Notes: generated by a model not told the origin, from the sequence alone. A stretch of 64,000 nt of DNA from Halichondria panicea (GCF_963675165.1 NC_087387.1:4180990-4244989); one strand, 5' to 3'. Shown: positions 39,522 through 50,890, numbered from the stretch's first letter. Made by a program: numbers and translations.

Positions 39522-40175
39522 CTCAGTTTGACAGTTAACATCACATGGTCCTAGAGAGGGAGTATCACCTTGGAGGAGATTGCCAGTGAGAAGATAACTA
39601 ATCAGCTCAGAATTCCCAGAGAAAGCAGCATAATGAAGCATTGTCCACCCATTAGCTGTTTGCTCATTAACATCCACGGGCTGATGTTGCTGACTCTCGT
39701 ACATTAGGTACTTTACAGTGTTTAAATCACCACCTCGACAAGATTTATGCAGTGGTGAAGATAGATAGTTGTCCAGAACAAGTGGGTCCACTTGCTGGGT
39801 GCCAACAAGATACGTCACAATGTTCAAGTGTCCATTGAAAGCAGCATGATGAAGAGGTGTTTCACCATTAATAGATTCAGTTGCTGCATTGACTAGCCTA
39901 TCTTCAATCATGTACTTCAAACTTATTACATCACCAGTAGCTGCTGCAGTGTGAAGAGCCGTGTTGCCTTCTCTATTAACAGCTAGAGGACTGCAACGAA
40001 ACACTTCAACTAGAAATCGTAGTTTAGTCCTTTCTCCATTAAACGCAGCAGAATGAACTTTTAAGCTTGCTACCTTCACCGAGGGAGGTGGTTCATTAGA
40101 TTGTAGTTTCAGAGCACTCAAGTCTGCATTAAAATCTTGTAGCATCTCTTCATTTCCAGCACCAAAAGTGTCTAC
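39522..40175 (-). CDS. Ankyrin-repeat exon with five repeats (exon 6)
   Basis: A 654-bp exon (218 codons, phase 0 at both ends) has TCTACAG acceptor and GTAAGA donor. About 50 residues of linker are followed by roughly five ankyrin repeats, with recognisable heads NTALHTAAATGD, ETPLHHAAFNGH, SSPLHKSCRGGD and WTMLHYAAFSGN. Ankyrin repeats are protein-binding modules. This exon looks older than the single-repeat exons because its repeats differ from one another. It joins exon 5 upstream and the A/B exon array downstream, both in phase 0. I infer that it is the ligand- or partner-binding part of the death-domain protein. Confidence 0.85.
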
Positions 40176-40454
40176 CTGTAGAAATATTGTTATAGTACGT
40201 GTCAGTGAAATAATCATGAGTTTACAGTAAAGCGGTATCAGTATGTCTTGGGTGCTAGTACGTTCGTATGTGTGTTTGAGAGATTGAAAAAAAAATCAAT
40301 TTTGGGTGCATATCTGTCCGCTGAGACCTTGCTGACTCATATCATTTCAAAAATTCAAGATTTCTCAAACAGGAAGATGACTGATTTTCAGTCCATAGAA
40401 TATATACATACCATGTTATTTGTAAATGTAGTGCAGTCCAACAAAATTGGTTTA

Positions 40455-40751
40455 CCGTACTTATTCCAATTAAAGCAACCCTCCAAATATGCAACACCCT
40501 CGATCTTTTTCAATTTTCTGACCTCTAAAAGTAGCGACTGCAGCATTCACGTTATGTCGCGTCCTAAATAGAGGTAATCACAGCCTCGATTCCAGGCCGC
40601 AAGGATAGTAGCTAGAGTAACCTCCAATTAGATGTGACCCTCTATAAATATGCGACACCAGGACTTCAACATAATTTTTCAACCTCCAAAAAAAACGACC
40701 TTTGGCTTCGTAATTATTTAAAAAGTGTCGCTTTAAATCGAATAAGTACGG
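40455..40751. mobile_element. 297-bp TA-flanked inverted-repeat element
   Basis: The left end CCGTACTTATTCCAATTAAA and right end TTTAAATCGAATAAGTACGG are inverted near-copies with TA on both sides. It belongs to the same family as 55,243-55,491. It is non-coding. Confidence 0.75.
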
Positions 40752-42604
40752 TAAATTTTGTCTTACGCTGTGTCTTATTAATGCTGAGAAGAAATATTCG
40801 TATTATAGCTAAACACCTTAGAGCAGTAGTTATAGTTAAATACATTGGAATAGCAACTGGGGGTAGCTAAATGTACGACCTTGAGAATCGGAAACGGTGG
40901 GTTAAAGATCTTTCACACGTCTAGCACATTCCCAGTTGCATATTTTAATAGCAGCCACATTATAGTTATAGTTATTATTGTAACTTGTTACAATATGTTG
41001 TGCTGTTGTGACTTAAAAAGTAAAAGAACAAAATAATTATAACATATATATAATTATTATCTCAGTTACACATATACAGGTTTAGAATTGTAGGAGAAAT
41101 AATTTGTACAATTACTAAGTACATGTATGCTGTTTAGGCTTCAATTATACACTCTAGAATGCTAGTATGCACAATATTCGTTTGCTTACTGCATAGTTGA
41201 TTTCTGCGCCATTTTGTGTTTAAGTTTTCCATGTGCTTTTTGGGATCACATGATCCTTTATTACCCGAGGCGCGCGTGGGCGGCCACGGGTATAGTAGTC
41301 GTTTGGTTTGTCTGTTTGTCTGTTTGTAATTTCTGGGTCTGCTCACCTAGCTGCCACAGCACTGCGTTTATAGCATGGATAGCCTTCACACAGTAAGTTA
41401 CACAGAAGCTTGAACTTGCACGGTTGGCAGCTAGCTAGCTAACTACACGCGGCCTTTATTCGAGGCAACCTCCGTATTTACAGCTGAAGTGATCCAGTAC
41501 CAAAAAAACAGTGGAAAAGAATAGAAAGCTAGAATTGTGACTTGTTTGTTGTCTATGACTGTTGGCTAGGCCACCTCTTTACCCCCAAGTACTTAATTAG
41601 GGGAGCATCATAATTATTAGAAACGCTTCATCATTATCTGATTAGCGAGGTTGCACCCCTCTAATTAATTAGAGGGGCTTCCTATCCATATTAACGGCCT
41701 TCAGTCATGGTACGGCTCACCCTCCAAGGAGCGTTGCGGTAATGGGTAGCTGTACTCATCACTTGCAGCAGTACCTAGAGTGACATATAACTTCGTAGTG
41801 GTAATGGTATCTAATTGGGCGCATGGCTTGCATGTTTATTACTTGACGTACAGTAGATTAAATGATGTTTAGGGTAGTTAAACAAGGTTAATCGATGTAC
41901 TCCGCTTGCCCCGCCTACTGCATTATGTACTGCCCAGCATGCATCTACGCGCATGCGTAATTATCTCTACACCTACCTCGTGCTCGATTATAGCTACCTG
42001 AGCTTATAGCTGACTCTGGGATCCGACTCTATCCAAGAGTCATACTTCTCTGAGACTCCAGGCTTCTTTGCTGTGATCCTAGACTAGGACCTAGTTCACC
42101 TCATGTACAACTAAAACTCTGTTCTCAATGTTTCATGCCTCCAGTCTGGTTTAGTTTTATTGCTCCCGAGTTGCTGTGCTAGACAGCTCAGTCATACATC
42201 ACTACATGCATGCACTGCATTATATCAATCTTCTGGTATCACTCTTCTGGTTTCTTTATAATCATGTCACCAGCCAAGGGTTTGCACTTCAGTGCTCTAG
42301 TTTTAGCTATTTATTGTTGTGATGCTCTTATCACGTGGATACTGTGTAAAACTGCAGGGGCTCCGCTGGGGTGTCGTGTTCTTTCAACCTGCATGGTGGT
42401 TATATTGTGTTGTATTGGTAGCTGGTTGAGAGAAGCCATAGACTATGCCCACACTTTTGGACCACTAAATATTTTTTGGTATTTTGGTTATTCGGCATTT
42501 TGTTAACAAACTTTTTGTATAGATATTGTGTGTCTGTGAATGGGTTAGTTTTATATTGGTAAATGCAAAATATTTTGGTTCTCTCCTTGCAGGCATTAAA
42601 TAGA

Positions 42605-43196
42605 TACCAGTGTGTGTGTGTGTGTGTGTGTAGACTGCTATACAGCTGCTCAAGGATCAATGATTAAGAAGTGCAAATAGGAGTTTCTACCGTATAGCGC
42701 GAAATTTTCGAGGCACTTATATTTCGTGGATTGGCCTGCACAATGTTCGCGGAATGACTGCTAACCGGAAGCCACGCCTTAAATCTTTGCACGTTATAGC
42801 AGGTAATTTAACAATTTTCGTGGACTTATTTTCGTGTAGAATTCTAACCCACGAAATCCGTGAAAATTAAGCCCCTCGAAAATTTCGCGCTATACGGTAG
42901 TCATGTTTTCTTGGATTTTAATTCTTGGATTTGCAAAATTTCTAATTTGTTTCGCCTACAAAAGTAAAACTTGTAATTTTGGAGTGTTGCTACTCTACTT
43001 ATATATATATAGCGGTTAGCTCAGCACTATAGAACGCTAGCTATTGGTAGCTGCAAGATGCAAGGCTCTGCTGATGCATTTTGACTTTTGGCAGCATCAA
43101 TCATGGTCAATCATTTCCTGTGCATGCAGTAAAAATTAATTAGCAATAGCTAGAGCTTTATGTTATGTAGCTTTGACACATCATCAGCGCTTATAG
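42605..43196 (+). repeat. Copy of the GCATGCGC/GCATCAGCACC family, interrupted
   Basis: It begins with a GT tract at about 42,609-42,631 and the words AGACTGCTATACAGCTGCTC, and ends near the diverged CATCATCAGCGC. The family is interrupted by the 208-bp element at 42,690-42,897. Confidence 0.65.
42690..42897. mobile_element. 208-bp TA-flanked element with CCGTATAGCGCGAAA ends
   Basis: The left end CCGTATAGCGCGAAATTTTC and the right end GAAAATTTCGCGCTATACGG are perfect inverted repeats of at least 24 bp. TA flanks both sides as a target duplication. It is inserted into the dispersed-family copy, so it is the younger of the two. The terminal word CTATACGGTA recurs at many places in the window. 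Confidence 0.85.
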
Positions 43197-43220
43197 TCTC
43201 GAGTCCCCATATACAATTAC

Positions 43221-43471
43221 CTCAGTAAGATATGATTTAATAGTCCGAGCTCCTCTCTTGCTTCTCACAATCCCAGAGTCAGAATTAGAAAGCTCTCCTT
43301 TTTTGTTGACTGTCGGGCCCTCTAAGAAACGGTGCATTTGGAACGTCTCTAAGTAATCAGTAGCAACAGATTTGTACTCAGAATGAAGAGTACTGGCCAA
43401 TCCTTCATCAGAATCTGAGTGACCAGAAGTACAGTACAATAATACACTTAAGCTGGTCACGGCACTTATTT
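43221..43471 (-). CDS. Exon 5 of the 2A/death-domain/ankyrin gene (linker)
   Basis: The exon is 251 bp, entered in phase 1 and left in phase 0. It encodes about 84 residues, EISAVTSLSVLLYC to TIKSYLTE, rich in Ser, Asp and Lys/Arg in its second half (SNSDSGIVRSKRGARTIK). I recognise no domain. The phase agrees with exon 4 upstream and exon 6 downstream, which supports its place in the gene. Its role may be a flexible linker between the conserved region of exon 3 and the ankyrin repeats. Confidence 0.65.
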
Positions 43472-43658
43472 CTTGCCAAAATGGTAGGTTAAAATCGATT
43501 AACATAAGTTGACATTATACGCACGTATACAATATAGCCTTCCCCTAATCTCATAACACACACCATCAAGTCATGAATTATTTCAAATCATGGTAATTTT
43601 ATTACGCATGTAAAATGATACCTCCATCAACAATACCACGACACAGGTTTTAAGTTAC

Positions 43659-43701
43659 CTGAACTGGACCAGGATGTATTATCTCCTTCATCGGATCGAC
43701 A
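43659..43701 (-). CDS. Exon 4, 43-nt small exon
   Basis: A CCCAATAG acceptor and GTAACT donor bound 43 nt. Entered in phase 0 it reads CRSDEGDNTSWSSS and leaves in phase 1, which is exactly what exon 5 needs. No domain is recognisable. It is predicted only from splice sites and phase. Confidence 0.5.
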
Positions 43702-43860
43702 CTATTGGGAATAATGAGACATGCATGAATGATCGACACATTGGGACATGCATGAATATACATATCATGATACTTTTTTTTTACTCGCTGTATGAATGAT
43801 AAAACACTAGCGGCTACATGTAATTAGACAAGACTAATCAATGTACATTAAAATTAATAC

Positions 43861-44567
43861 CTCAGCTGGATAATGAACATCCCCACAGTGTAGCTGTAAC
43901 ACCCCTTGACTATGCAGAGCACGTTCTTGATCACTTGACAGTGGAAAGATGTCACTTGTTATGAAAGAGGGCAACAGAAATGTTAGCTCAATACAACCAT
44001 CATCAATCTTGCAAAGTTTTAAAACACCATCGTTCAGGTTCAAGATGGAACTTAGATTCCATTCGAATAACTTCAGTCGACTCATTTCACAATTGTCGTA
44101 CGAAGAATCAAGCTTTACAATCATAGTGACGGTATCTTCTCTGGAGTCTGAACTAATTTTCCCTTTCTCTAGTACACGCTTAGCATACCCGATAAACTTT
44201 GTTTTGTAGAGTTTCATGTTTTCTTTGTCCACATCCGTTCCAAATCGTTTAGTGATCAGCTCTACCATATCATAGTCAAAGAAAGAGAAATAATCAGCAA
44301 TAATTTGCCAAACCTCCGCAATTGTTGAACATTGACAGAGTTTGTCTCTTTGATCTCTGAAAACACACTGATTTCTACTATCGAACACCTTATTTAAACA
44401 GTTAAACCCCATTAATCCAGCAACTAAGGAGTCTTTTGAAATTGTTCGAATTTCAAGCGATTGGCATAGTTGTGACACAAGATCACCGAACTGGATTTCC
44501 ATTTTCATTGAAGATAATCTTAATTCTTTTATACGTGGAGGCATGAGAACAAGTTGACTGCTTGTAC
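43861..44567 (-). CDS. Exon 3: conserved region next to the death domain
   Basis: The exon is 707 bp, entered in phase 1 (completing a Ser codon) and left in phase 0. About 236 residues form two parts. The first is helical, with CQCSTIAEVWQIIADYFSFF and ITKRFGTDVDKENMKLYK; it resembles helical modules that recur beside death domains in cnidarian and sponge proteins, a resemblance I recall rather than have measured. The second contains WNLSSILNLNDGVLKL, DDGCIELTFLLP and PLSSDQERALHSQGVLQL, a pattern also seen in such proteins. No nucleotide-binding motif (P-loop) is present, so this is not a classical NLR NACHT domain. It probably mediates assembly or regulation of the death-domain protein. 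The acceptor is CCTGCAG and the donor GTATTA. Confidence 0.8.
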
Positions 44568-44814
44568 CTGCAGGAAAATAATATCGTGCAACTATCGTAC
44601 ATTATAGGCACAAAATTAATCCACACAAAATGAAGTTGCTTGCGTATCACATGATTGTACAATCTAATTATGTACGTGCACATAATTATGTATATAGAAT
44701 GCTGTAACTAACACGGTATAATTACATGTATGATACGTACGATACACACTCTCCTTGCTACCAGCAGATAGCTAAGCATTGATAGACTAGTGTTAGTATT
44801 AATATAGCTTATAC

Positions 44815-44851
44815 CGTCTGATGTCTCTCTTTCCTCGATGCTTTGAGTTAT
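44815..44851 (-). CDS. Possible 37-nt micro-exon
   Basis: A CACAG acceptor and GTATAA donor bound 37 nt. Entered in phase 0 it reads ITQSIEERETSD and leaves in phase 1, completing a Gly codon with exon 3. Exon 2 ends in phase 1, however, so this micro-exon cannot follow it directly: either an unseen exon lies between, or it is used from an alternative start, or it is chance. Confidence 0.3.
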
Positions 44852-45146
44852 CTGTGTGTATAGATTAGATTTTGATTATATAAAAGATCATCATAATTAT
44901 ATACGTGCGTGTAATTATGGTGATTAAAAACGTTGAGCACCAGAGTGGAAAGTGTGTACGGGCGCAACTAGCACCTGGAGTAGTAAAAACTATTCTGTGG
45001 TACATAGATCTTCGAATAGGCGCCACGAAAATTCATGCTCAAGGGGATTTACCTCAACTTCTTGTCTCTCTTTATCTGTAAACATGTGTGCATTCAATGC
45101 ATGCATGACGTAGGTATTTCAACGACAAAATTATTCAGTCACTCAC

Positions 45147-45431
45147 TTGGAACTAAGATTTCTTCTATCTTCACAGCTAGATCATTTCTTGCCACTGTAG
45201 AGTGCCTGAGAGCAGTACACATACCTCCCCAAGTTAGAAGATCATCTGACTGCAGTCGACGAGCTAGGGCCTCACGCAAACACACATCATTGTCACCACG
45301 ATACTTATCATGAAAGTTTGTTAAGTCGATATAGCTCAGCTTCAACGCAAGTCCCAGGTTGAACCAGTTCGGACTAGCACTCCTCACCTTCTCATACACC
45401 TCAAGTATGTCAGAGAGAGTCAGAACAGTAT
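45147..45431 (-). CDS. Exon 2: death domain
   Basis: The exon is 285 bp, entered and left in phase 1. It encodes a six-helix-type death domain of about 90 residues: ILEVYEKVRSASPNWFNLGL, then DVCLREALARRLQSDD, then LTWGGMCTALRHSTVARNDL ending AVKIEE. The spacing of Trp, the Leu-rich core and the TW...L..AL......LA..IE block are typical. Death domains form homotypic complexes in innate-immune and apoptotic signalling. The first codon (Asp) is split across the intron with exon 1 and reads cleanly, which places the domain directly after the 2A site. The acceptor is ATGCAG and the donor GTGAGT. Confidence 0.88.
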
Positions 45432-45479
45432 CTGCATGACAATGATAATTCTATAGTGAAATATACAGGAAGTACATAC

Positions 45480-45909
45480 CCAGTCCAGGTCCAGGGTTTA
45501 GCTCTACATCTCCGGCCAATACCAGGAGAAGAGAGACGAAGACAAGTATTGCTCCTATTAAGATCAGGGTGAGGCCAATACAAATACTTGACAAGTAATT
45601 GCGGCTATGGTTAGTAGTGAATGTCACTGATTCTTTTTTCTTTTCAGGAACCACATCTTCATGACAGTTACTGGGAGGAGCTTTGTCTGTTGCATTATTT
45701 AGTACTGATTCAACGACACACTTATCACGATGGCTGGTGGTATCTTCAGCCTGGAGGGTGCTACACTGTGTCCGTAACGCCATTGTGACTATGATAGTAA
45801 CATCACACTGTAGCTTCTGGTGAGCCAGGGAAGCTTTACGTGGCCGCCCTCCTCTTCCACCATTGAACAACCCAATACGAGCTCTCCACAACTCCACACC
45901 AATGCCCAT
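45480..45909 (-). CDS. Exon 1: leader with transmembrane segment and 2A ribosome-skipping motif
   Basis: The ATG at 45,909 is the first in-frame Met after an upstream TAG. The exon encodes 143 residues and leaves in phase 1 at a GTATGT donor. A basic N-terminus (MGIGVELWRARIGLFNGGRG) is followed by a polar region and a hydrophobic stretch at about residues 108-131. AGDVELNPGP follows at residues 132-141. The D(V/I)ExNPGP consensus of 2A peptides is complete, so translation is expected to break between Gly140 and Pro141. That would release a 140-residue protein with a C-terminal membrane segment, apart from a death-domain/ankyrin protein starting with Pro. 2A-like sequences are known in sea-urchin and sponge innate-immune genes and in some non-LTR retrotransposons. 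The leader could derive from such an element. Skipping activity itself is not shown by the sequence. Confidence 0.85.
45487..45516 (-). other. 2A ribosome-skipping site
   Basis: These ten codons encode AGDVELNPGP. All eight residues of the DxExNPGP core are present. The site lies 7 nt before the exon 1 donor, so every transcript that uses this first exon would carry it just ahead of the death domain. Confidence 0.85.
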
Positions 45910-47100
45910 TATGAAGAAGATCTAATAGAATAATAATAATAACACTTTAGAATAATAATAACACTTTAGTTCATTGTATGTTACGTATAATTATTATAAT
46001 ACATGTAACAGTGAGGATTATAACGGTCGGATATCGATCAAAAACTGATCAGTATATAGCTAGAAGACAGACTAGAGGCTCCAACGTTCAGTCACAAGTT
46101 GACTGGGAACATGGCTTGTGTTCGAAAAGTCATGTTTAATAAGATTTAAAACGAGAAATATCATGTGATCGATTAAAACCAGTGCATATGCTAGTGATAG
46201 AATTATAATAAGTCAGTGCTTGAAGGGATGGCCAAGAGTATAGCATCGAGTACAAGTACTTCAAGTGATAGCTCTAGCAAGAGACAATTTACTGCACGGT
46301 TATAGAGAAGGACTGCATATTTCAACTTCTTGACTGACCATATTTTTGTGCTACATGTATGGTCTGACATTTGTCAGTTCACTTAATAATCCTCACTGAT
46401 GTACGTACCCCATGCATTTAATGGGAAATCAGCACACGTATAACAATTAAGTGACCGTGCAGAGGGAGACATTTCAAGTCATTCACAAGACAGAAACTAG
46501 CAAAATTCACCCGTTTTTTTCTCCGTAGAAGGATACTGTATTTACTTGATTAAACGTCCGGGCGTTTATTCTCTAGCAGTATCTGTAGAGGGGGTGTTTA
46601 AACGAGATGGGCACTTATTCGAAACGGGCGTTTATTGTTTAGTCTACTTCAAACTTTGCTCATCAGCAGTTATTATGCTCTTTTTGGCTGCTGCCACAGC
46701 TCTCAGCTTCAATCTTAAGTCGTATATAGGAGTGGTGTTTCTCCCTCTGTGTCCTCTCTGCCATCATAATTATATGCTGCCATTGTTTCAGCTGGTTCCA
46801 CGTGCTAATTCAGCTCCACCCACAGTGCCACGCCCCATACATGGGCGATTATTTAAGAGTGGCGTAAAGACAGCTTTTATCATCGGCGTTTAAACGAGAT
46901 GGGCGTTTAATCTAATCAAGGAAGGCGTTTAATCAAGTAAATACAGTATACATAATTACGATGAGTTTATATGAATAATGCGCTAAAATTCATTTTGCTT
47001 TTTTCTGGCTCCGTAAATGTAGGTGTACCGCAACTTTCAAAGCAAGTTGTTTAGCAAGGCCTCAGGTGATGAAACGCATTCCATATACTTTGAGAAAACG
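45910..47100. other. Upstream region of the ankyrin gene
   Basis: This is the presumed promoter side of the minus-strand gene. No core promoter can be pinned down. It contains a transposon-like element at 46,536-46,946 and no coding exon. Confidence 0.5.
46536..46946. mobile_element. 411-bp TA-flanked element with CTGTATTTACTTGATTAAACG ends (copy 1)
   Basis: The left end CTGTATTTACTTGATTAAAC and the right end GTTTAATCAAGTAAATACAG are perfect inverted repeats, flanked by TA. Internal words GGGCGTTTATT and AAACGAGATGGGC repeat. A second copy at 60,540-60,942 lies in the opposite orientation inside a dynein intron. The frame inside is not a recognisable transposase. Confidence 0.8.
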
Positions 47101-48429
47101 AAGGTCAAACTTCACCATAAATGATTGAGCGCAAACTTTTAATGAGCACAAGCCTCTACCGTACAAGTCTCAGAGGAATCTGGGTCGAAATGCAGACCTC
47201 AAATAAACAGTTCCCATTGCGTTTCCGTTGCAAGCAATTCTTATCACATGAAATAGGATGTGCATTCCATTGGCTCTGGCAACATTCTGCTACAGCACAC
47301 GAAAATACTGCAAGAGTCTACAAACCTAACCCTAGCTCTACTTGACTTTGCCCCCGAGATACTAGGTCTGGCCCCCAGACTAGCAGTGCAGCAAGCCAGT
47401 ACATCAAAATGTATACCCCAGCCGCAGAAGGCTAATTTTCCATATCTTGTATAATAGTTTTAAAGAATGCAATAAATTAATGGTCAAAGGTTGCAATTAA
47501 ATCTTGGATTCAAGTTTGTCTAGGGTGCAATAGCTCAATCGATTTCTGTGAACTCAGTTTTAGCCATGTGGTGTTTTAGTTTTGACCCTAGCATTCCTCT
47601 TCTGGTCTCCCCTGCTATACGGACTGCTTGCGCATGCGCGAAATTATTGGATATTTTTTCCCATAAGATGTCCTATATAATATCACGAAAATATCCTGAC
47701 ACCATCCGCCGGTATCTGGCGGATCCGGATAACAACGTTCATGGTCAGTAAAACTATGAAGTCACAACGAACAAAGTAGATAGAAGGTTCAATTGAAGGT
47801 TTCTAGCATGACAGCTATACCCCTAGCCTGCTGCAACAGTGTGGTTGATAATGGAGTGAAAGCTGACAAGATTGAACAGGCCACGCCCATCAAATACTAA
47901 CTTTGGTGAAACGTCTACTATACTACTGCTACTGACTCTATCCGAAAGAAAATAGCTGTACAACAAACCTACATCTCTGTCTCTAGCTTAGCTCTGTGTA
48001 TGACTTTCAATACGTTTTAGCGCATGCGCAAGCAGTCGATACCAGGCCCACTCTTCGAGGAAGTGCGGCCTGGGATCGAGGCTAAATGAGTGCAACTCTC
48101 TACTGTAAAAGTCTCAGGAATCTGGGTCAAAATGCTGGACTATGCAGAAATTACAGTAGAGTCAAATAAACAGTTCCCGTTGCGTTTTCGTTGCAAGCAG
48201 CGTTCTCGTTTCTAAAAATCAAATCACAAATAGGATATGCATTCCATTGGCTCTGGCGACATTCTCTAAACCTAATCCTAGCTCTACTTGACTTGGCCCT
48301 CGAGATATTAGGTCTGGCCCCCAGACTAGATCTATCCAGTGCAGCAAGCCAATTAATACATCAAAAATGTATACCCCAGCCGCAGAAGGCTAATTTTCCA
48401 TATCTTGTGGTTTCGAAGAATGCAATAAA
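47101..48429. repeat. Repeated non-coding segment
   Basis: Sequence near 47.2-47.5 kb (CATTCCATTGGCTCTGGCAA and the CCCCCAGACTAG region) is repeated near 48.2-48.5 kb at an offset of about 0.96 kb. No coding exon is recognisable. Confidence 0.55.
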
Positions 48430-50890
48430 AAGTCAAAGGTTGCAATTAAATCTTGGGTATCTTCTCTCAAGTTTGTCCGGGGTGCAATAGCTCAACTGAT
48501 TTCTGTTGTGATGGATCAAGCCCAGGGGTGAACTCAGTTTTAGCCAAGCCACGTGGTGTTTTATCCTCTGGCTAGCCATGCCATGCGAACGTGCACATTC
48601 AAGCTTCTTGGCTTTTATTCGAAAATGAAGCCACTATTAAACTAATATCAACTTATTGTGTGAATGCTGCATCCAGTTGAGCAACAGACCATATATAATA
48701 TAGCGTGTATATTTCAAGGGTACCTGCTAATTCAATATAGCATGCATGTATGCTGCAAGCATGCAGAAAGGTTGCTATTCCACGAACGGTCATTCCGCGA
48801 AAGTTTATACCCCCGCTAATACCATATTACTAGAATATTTTGCGGATGAAAAACCTTTACGAATGATCAGAAAAGTTGCGATCTGCGTTCTGGCAAGGTA
48901 TTTACTAGGTTTTGCGATTGAATTGATCAACCCTCGCAAAGTTCGCATGTATAACGCAAGGCCGCCCACGCCCCTCGCGTTAATTATCCGCTATACGGTA
49001 AACTACGGTAGTACATCTGCGTATAATCACAAAGCCAGATTGATCGGAGGTCAACAATTATGTGGAGGGTGCTCTACGTAGTCTACTTGCCTCGTAAAAA
49101 CATGTGAACTAGAATCGAGGCTAAGGTGTGGCTACATTTATACCTCCATTTAGGATGCGATATTATTGTCAACACAGCGCAGCTATAGCTGTCACTATTT
49201 TTAGAGGTCAAAAATTTTTTATTTCTATTTGGAGGGTTGCCTTTAATACTTAGAGGTTTAAACTCTTAGGGTAAGTCTAGATCTCTATATAATTATTTGA
49301 AGACACATGCACTTCTAGATTCATTTTTATGTCATCTGTTTGCTTCAACTCATATAATTATACTGCATGTACCTGTATGAACCTTCTCTTGTCTGTCTAT
49401 AGCAATAGCAGTTTAAAAGAGTTGAGGGCCTGCCAACAACTCTCTCATGCTCAGTGACCATTAAATTGTGCATGTGGAGGAGGGGACTGTTTAATACAGT
49501 ACAGTGTACACACAAGATGAGGAAGAGCTAAATTCCTGATTGCATACTTTGTTAATGTTATTCATGAATATCATTTTCCAAATAACTGAACGGGGTAAAC
49601 AGAATACTAAGTCCACAAAATAAAAAGTTTGTAACTTCGACAGTCCAAGATGAAGGACCATCCCGATGGCCATCTTGTGCCAGGTGCTCTAAAAGGTCAA
49701 AGGTTTTAATTAAATCTTGGGTATTTTCTCTCAAGTTTGTCTGGGGGGCGATAGCTCAACTGATTTCTGTTGTGATGGATCAAGCCCAGGGGTGAACTCA
49801 GTTTTAGCCAAGCCACGTGGTGTTTTAACCTCTGGCTAGCCATGCCATGCGAATGTGCACATTCAAGCTTCTTGGCTTTTATTCGAAAATGAAACTAATA
49901 TCATGCAACTTATTGTGTGAATGCTGCATCCAGGTAAGCAACAGACCATAATATAGCGTGTATATTTCAAGGGTACCTGCTAATTCAATATCGCATGCAT
50001 GCATGCTGCAGAAAGGTTGCTATTCCACGAACGGACATTCGGCGAAAGTTTATACCCCCGCTAATACCATATTACTAGAATATTTTGCGATGAAAAACCT
50101 TTACGAAGGAGCAGAAAAGTTGACCTTTTGCGATCTAACTATCGCGTTCTGGCAAGGTATTTACTAGGTTTTGTGATTGAATTGATCAACCCTCGCAAAA
50201 TTAGCATGTATAACGCGTGGCCGCCCAGGTCCCTCGCGTTAATTGTCCGCTAAAATACGGTAGTACATCTGCGTATAATTACAAAGCCAGATTGATCGGA
50301 GGTCGAACAATTATGTGGAGGGTGCTCTACGTAGTCTACTTGCCTCGTAAAAACATGTGAACTAGAATCGAGGCTAAGGTGTGGCTACATTTATACCACC
50401 TCCATTTAGATACTATTGTCAACACAGCGCAGCTATAGCTGTCACTATTTTTATATAGAGGTCAAACTTGCTATTTTTCTATTTGGAGGGTTGCCTTTAA
50501 TACTTAGAGGTTTAAACTCTTAGGGTAAGTCTAGATCTCTATATAATTATTTGAAAACACACTTCTAGATTCATTTTTATGTCATCTGTTTGCTTCAACT
50601 CATATACTACTGTACCTGTATGAACCTTCTCTTCTCTTGTCTGTCTATAGCAATAGCAGTTTAAAGGAGTGAGGGCCTGCCAACAACTCTCTTGTGCTCA
50701 GTGACCATTAAAATAATTGTACATGTGGAGGAGGGCACAGTGTATACACAAGATGTATAATCTAAATTCCTGATTGCATACTTTGTTAATGTTATTCATG
50801 AATATCATTTTTCATAGAACAGTCACTGATAAAAAGTTTGATTTATTACTTGACAGTCCAAGGACTATCCCGATGGCCATCTTGTGCCGG
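48430..50890. repeat. About 1.26-kb tandem duplication
   Basis: The sequence from 48,431 recurs from 49,693 with the same order of words (AATTAAATCTTGGGTAT, CAAGCCCAGGGGTGAACTCA, AGTCTAGATCTCTATATAAT). The second unit ends near the 3' end of the DUF4139 exon remnants with CCCGATGGCCATCTTGTGCC, which is also at the end of the first unit. Part of that gene's 3' end was therefore probably copied. No intact exon is seen. Confidence 0.8.

Larger units (their letters stand above)
40176..43220. other. Large intron (about 3 kb) with nested elements
   Basis: This intron separates exon 6 from exon 5. It holds a 297-bp inverted-repeat element at 40,455-40,751, an inverted copy of the GGACGAAAGTCC repeat at about 41.56-41.72 kb, and a dispersed-family copy at 42.6-43.2 kb with another element inside. 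A 98-codon hydrophobic frame at 42,210-42,506 on the plus strand is not supported as a gene. Confidence 0.6.

Noticed and set aside
42210-42506. A 98-codon hydrophobic frame on the plus strand.
   Set aside because: It lies inside a repeat-rich intron of the minus-strand gene, has no recognisable domain and shows no conserved counterpart in the duplicated blocks.
45480-45909. The leader with its 2A motif as part of a retrotransposon ORF rather than a host gene.
   Set aside because: Not excluded, but the clean in-phase junction to the death-domain exon and the lack of reverse-transcriptase sequence nearby favour a host gene; the possible retrotransposon origin is noted in the entry.
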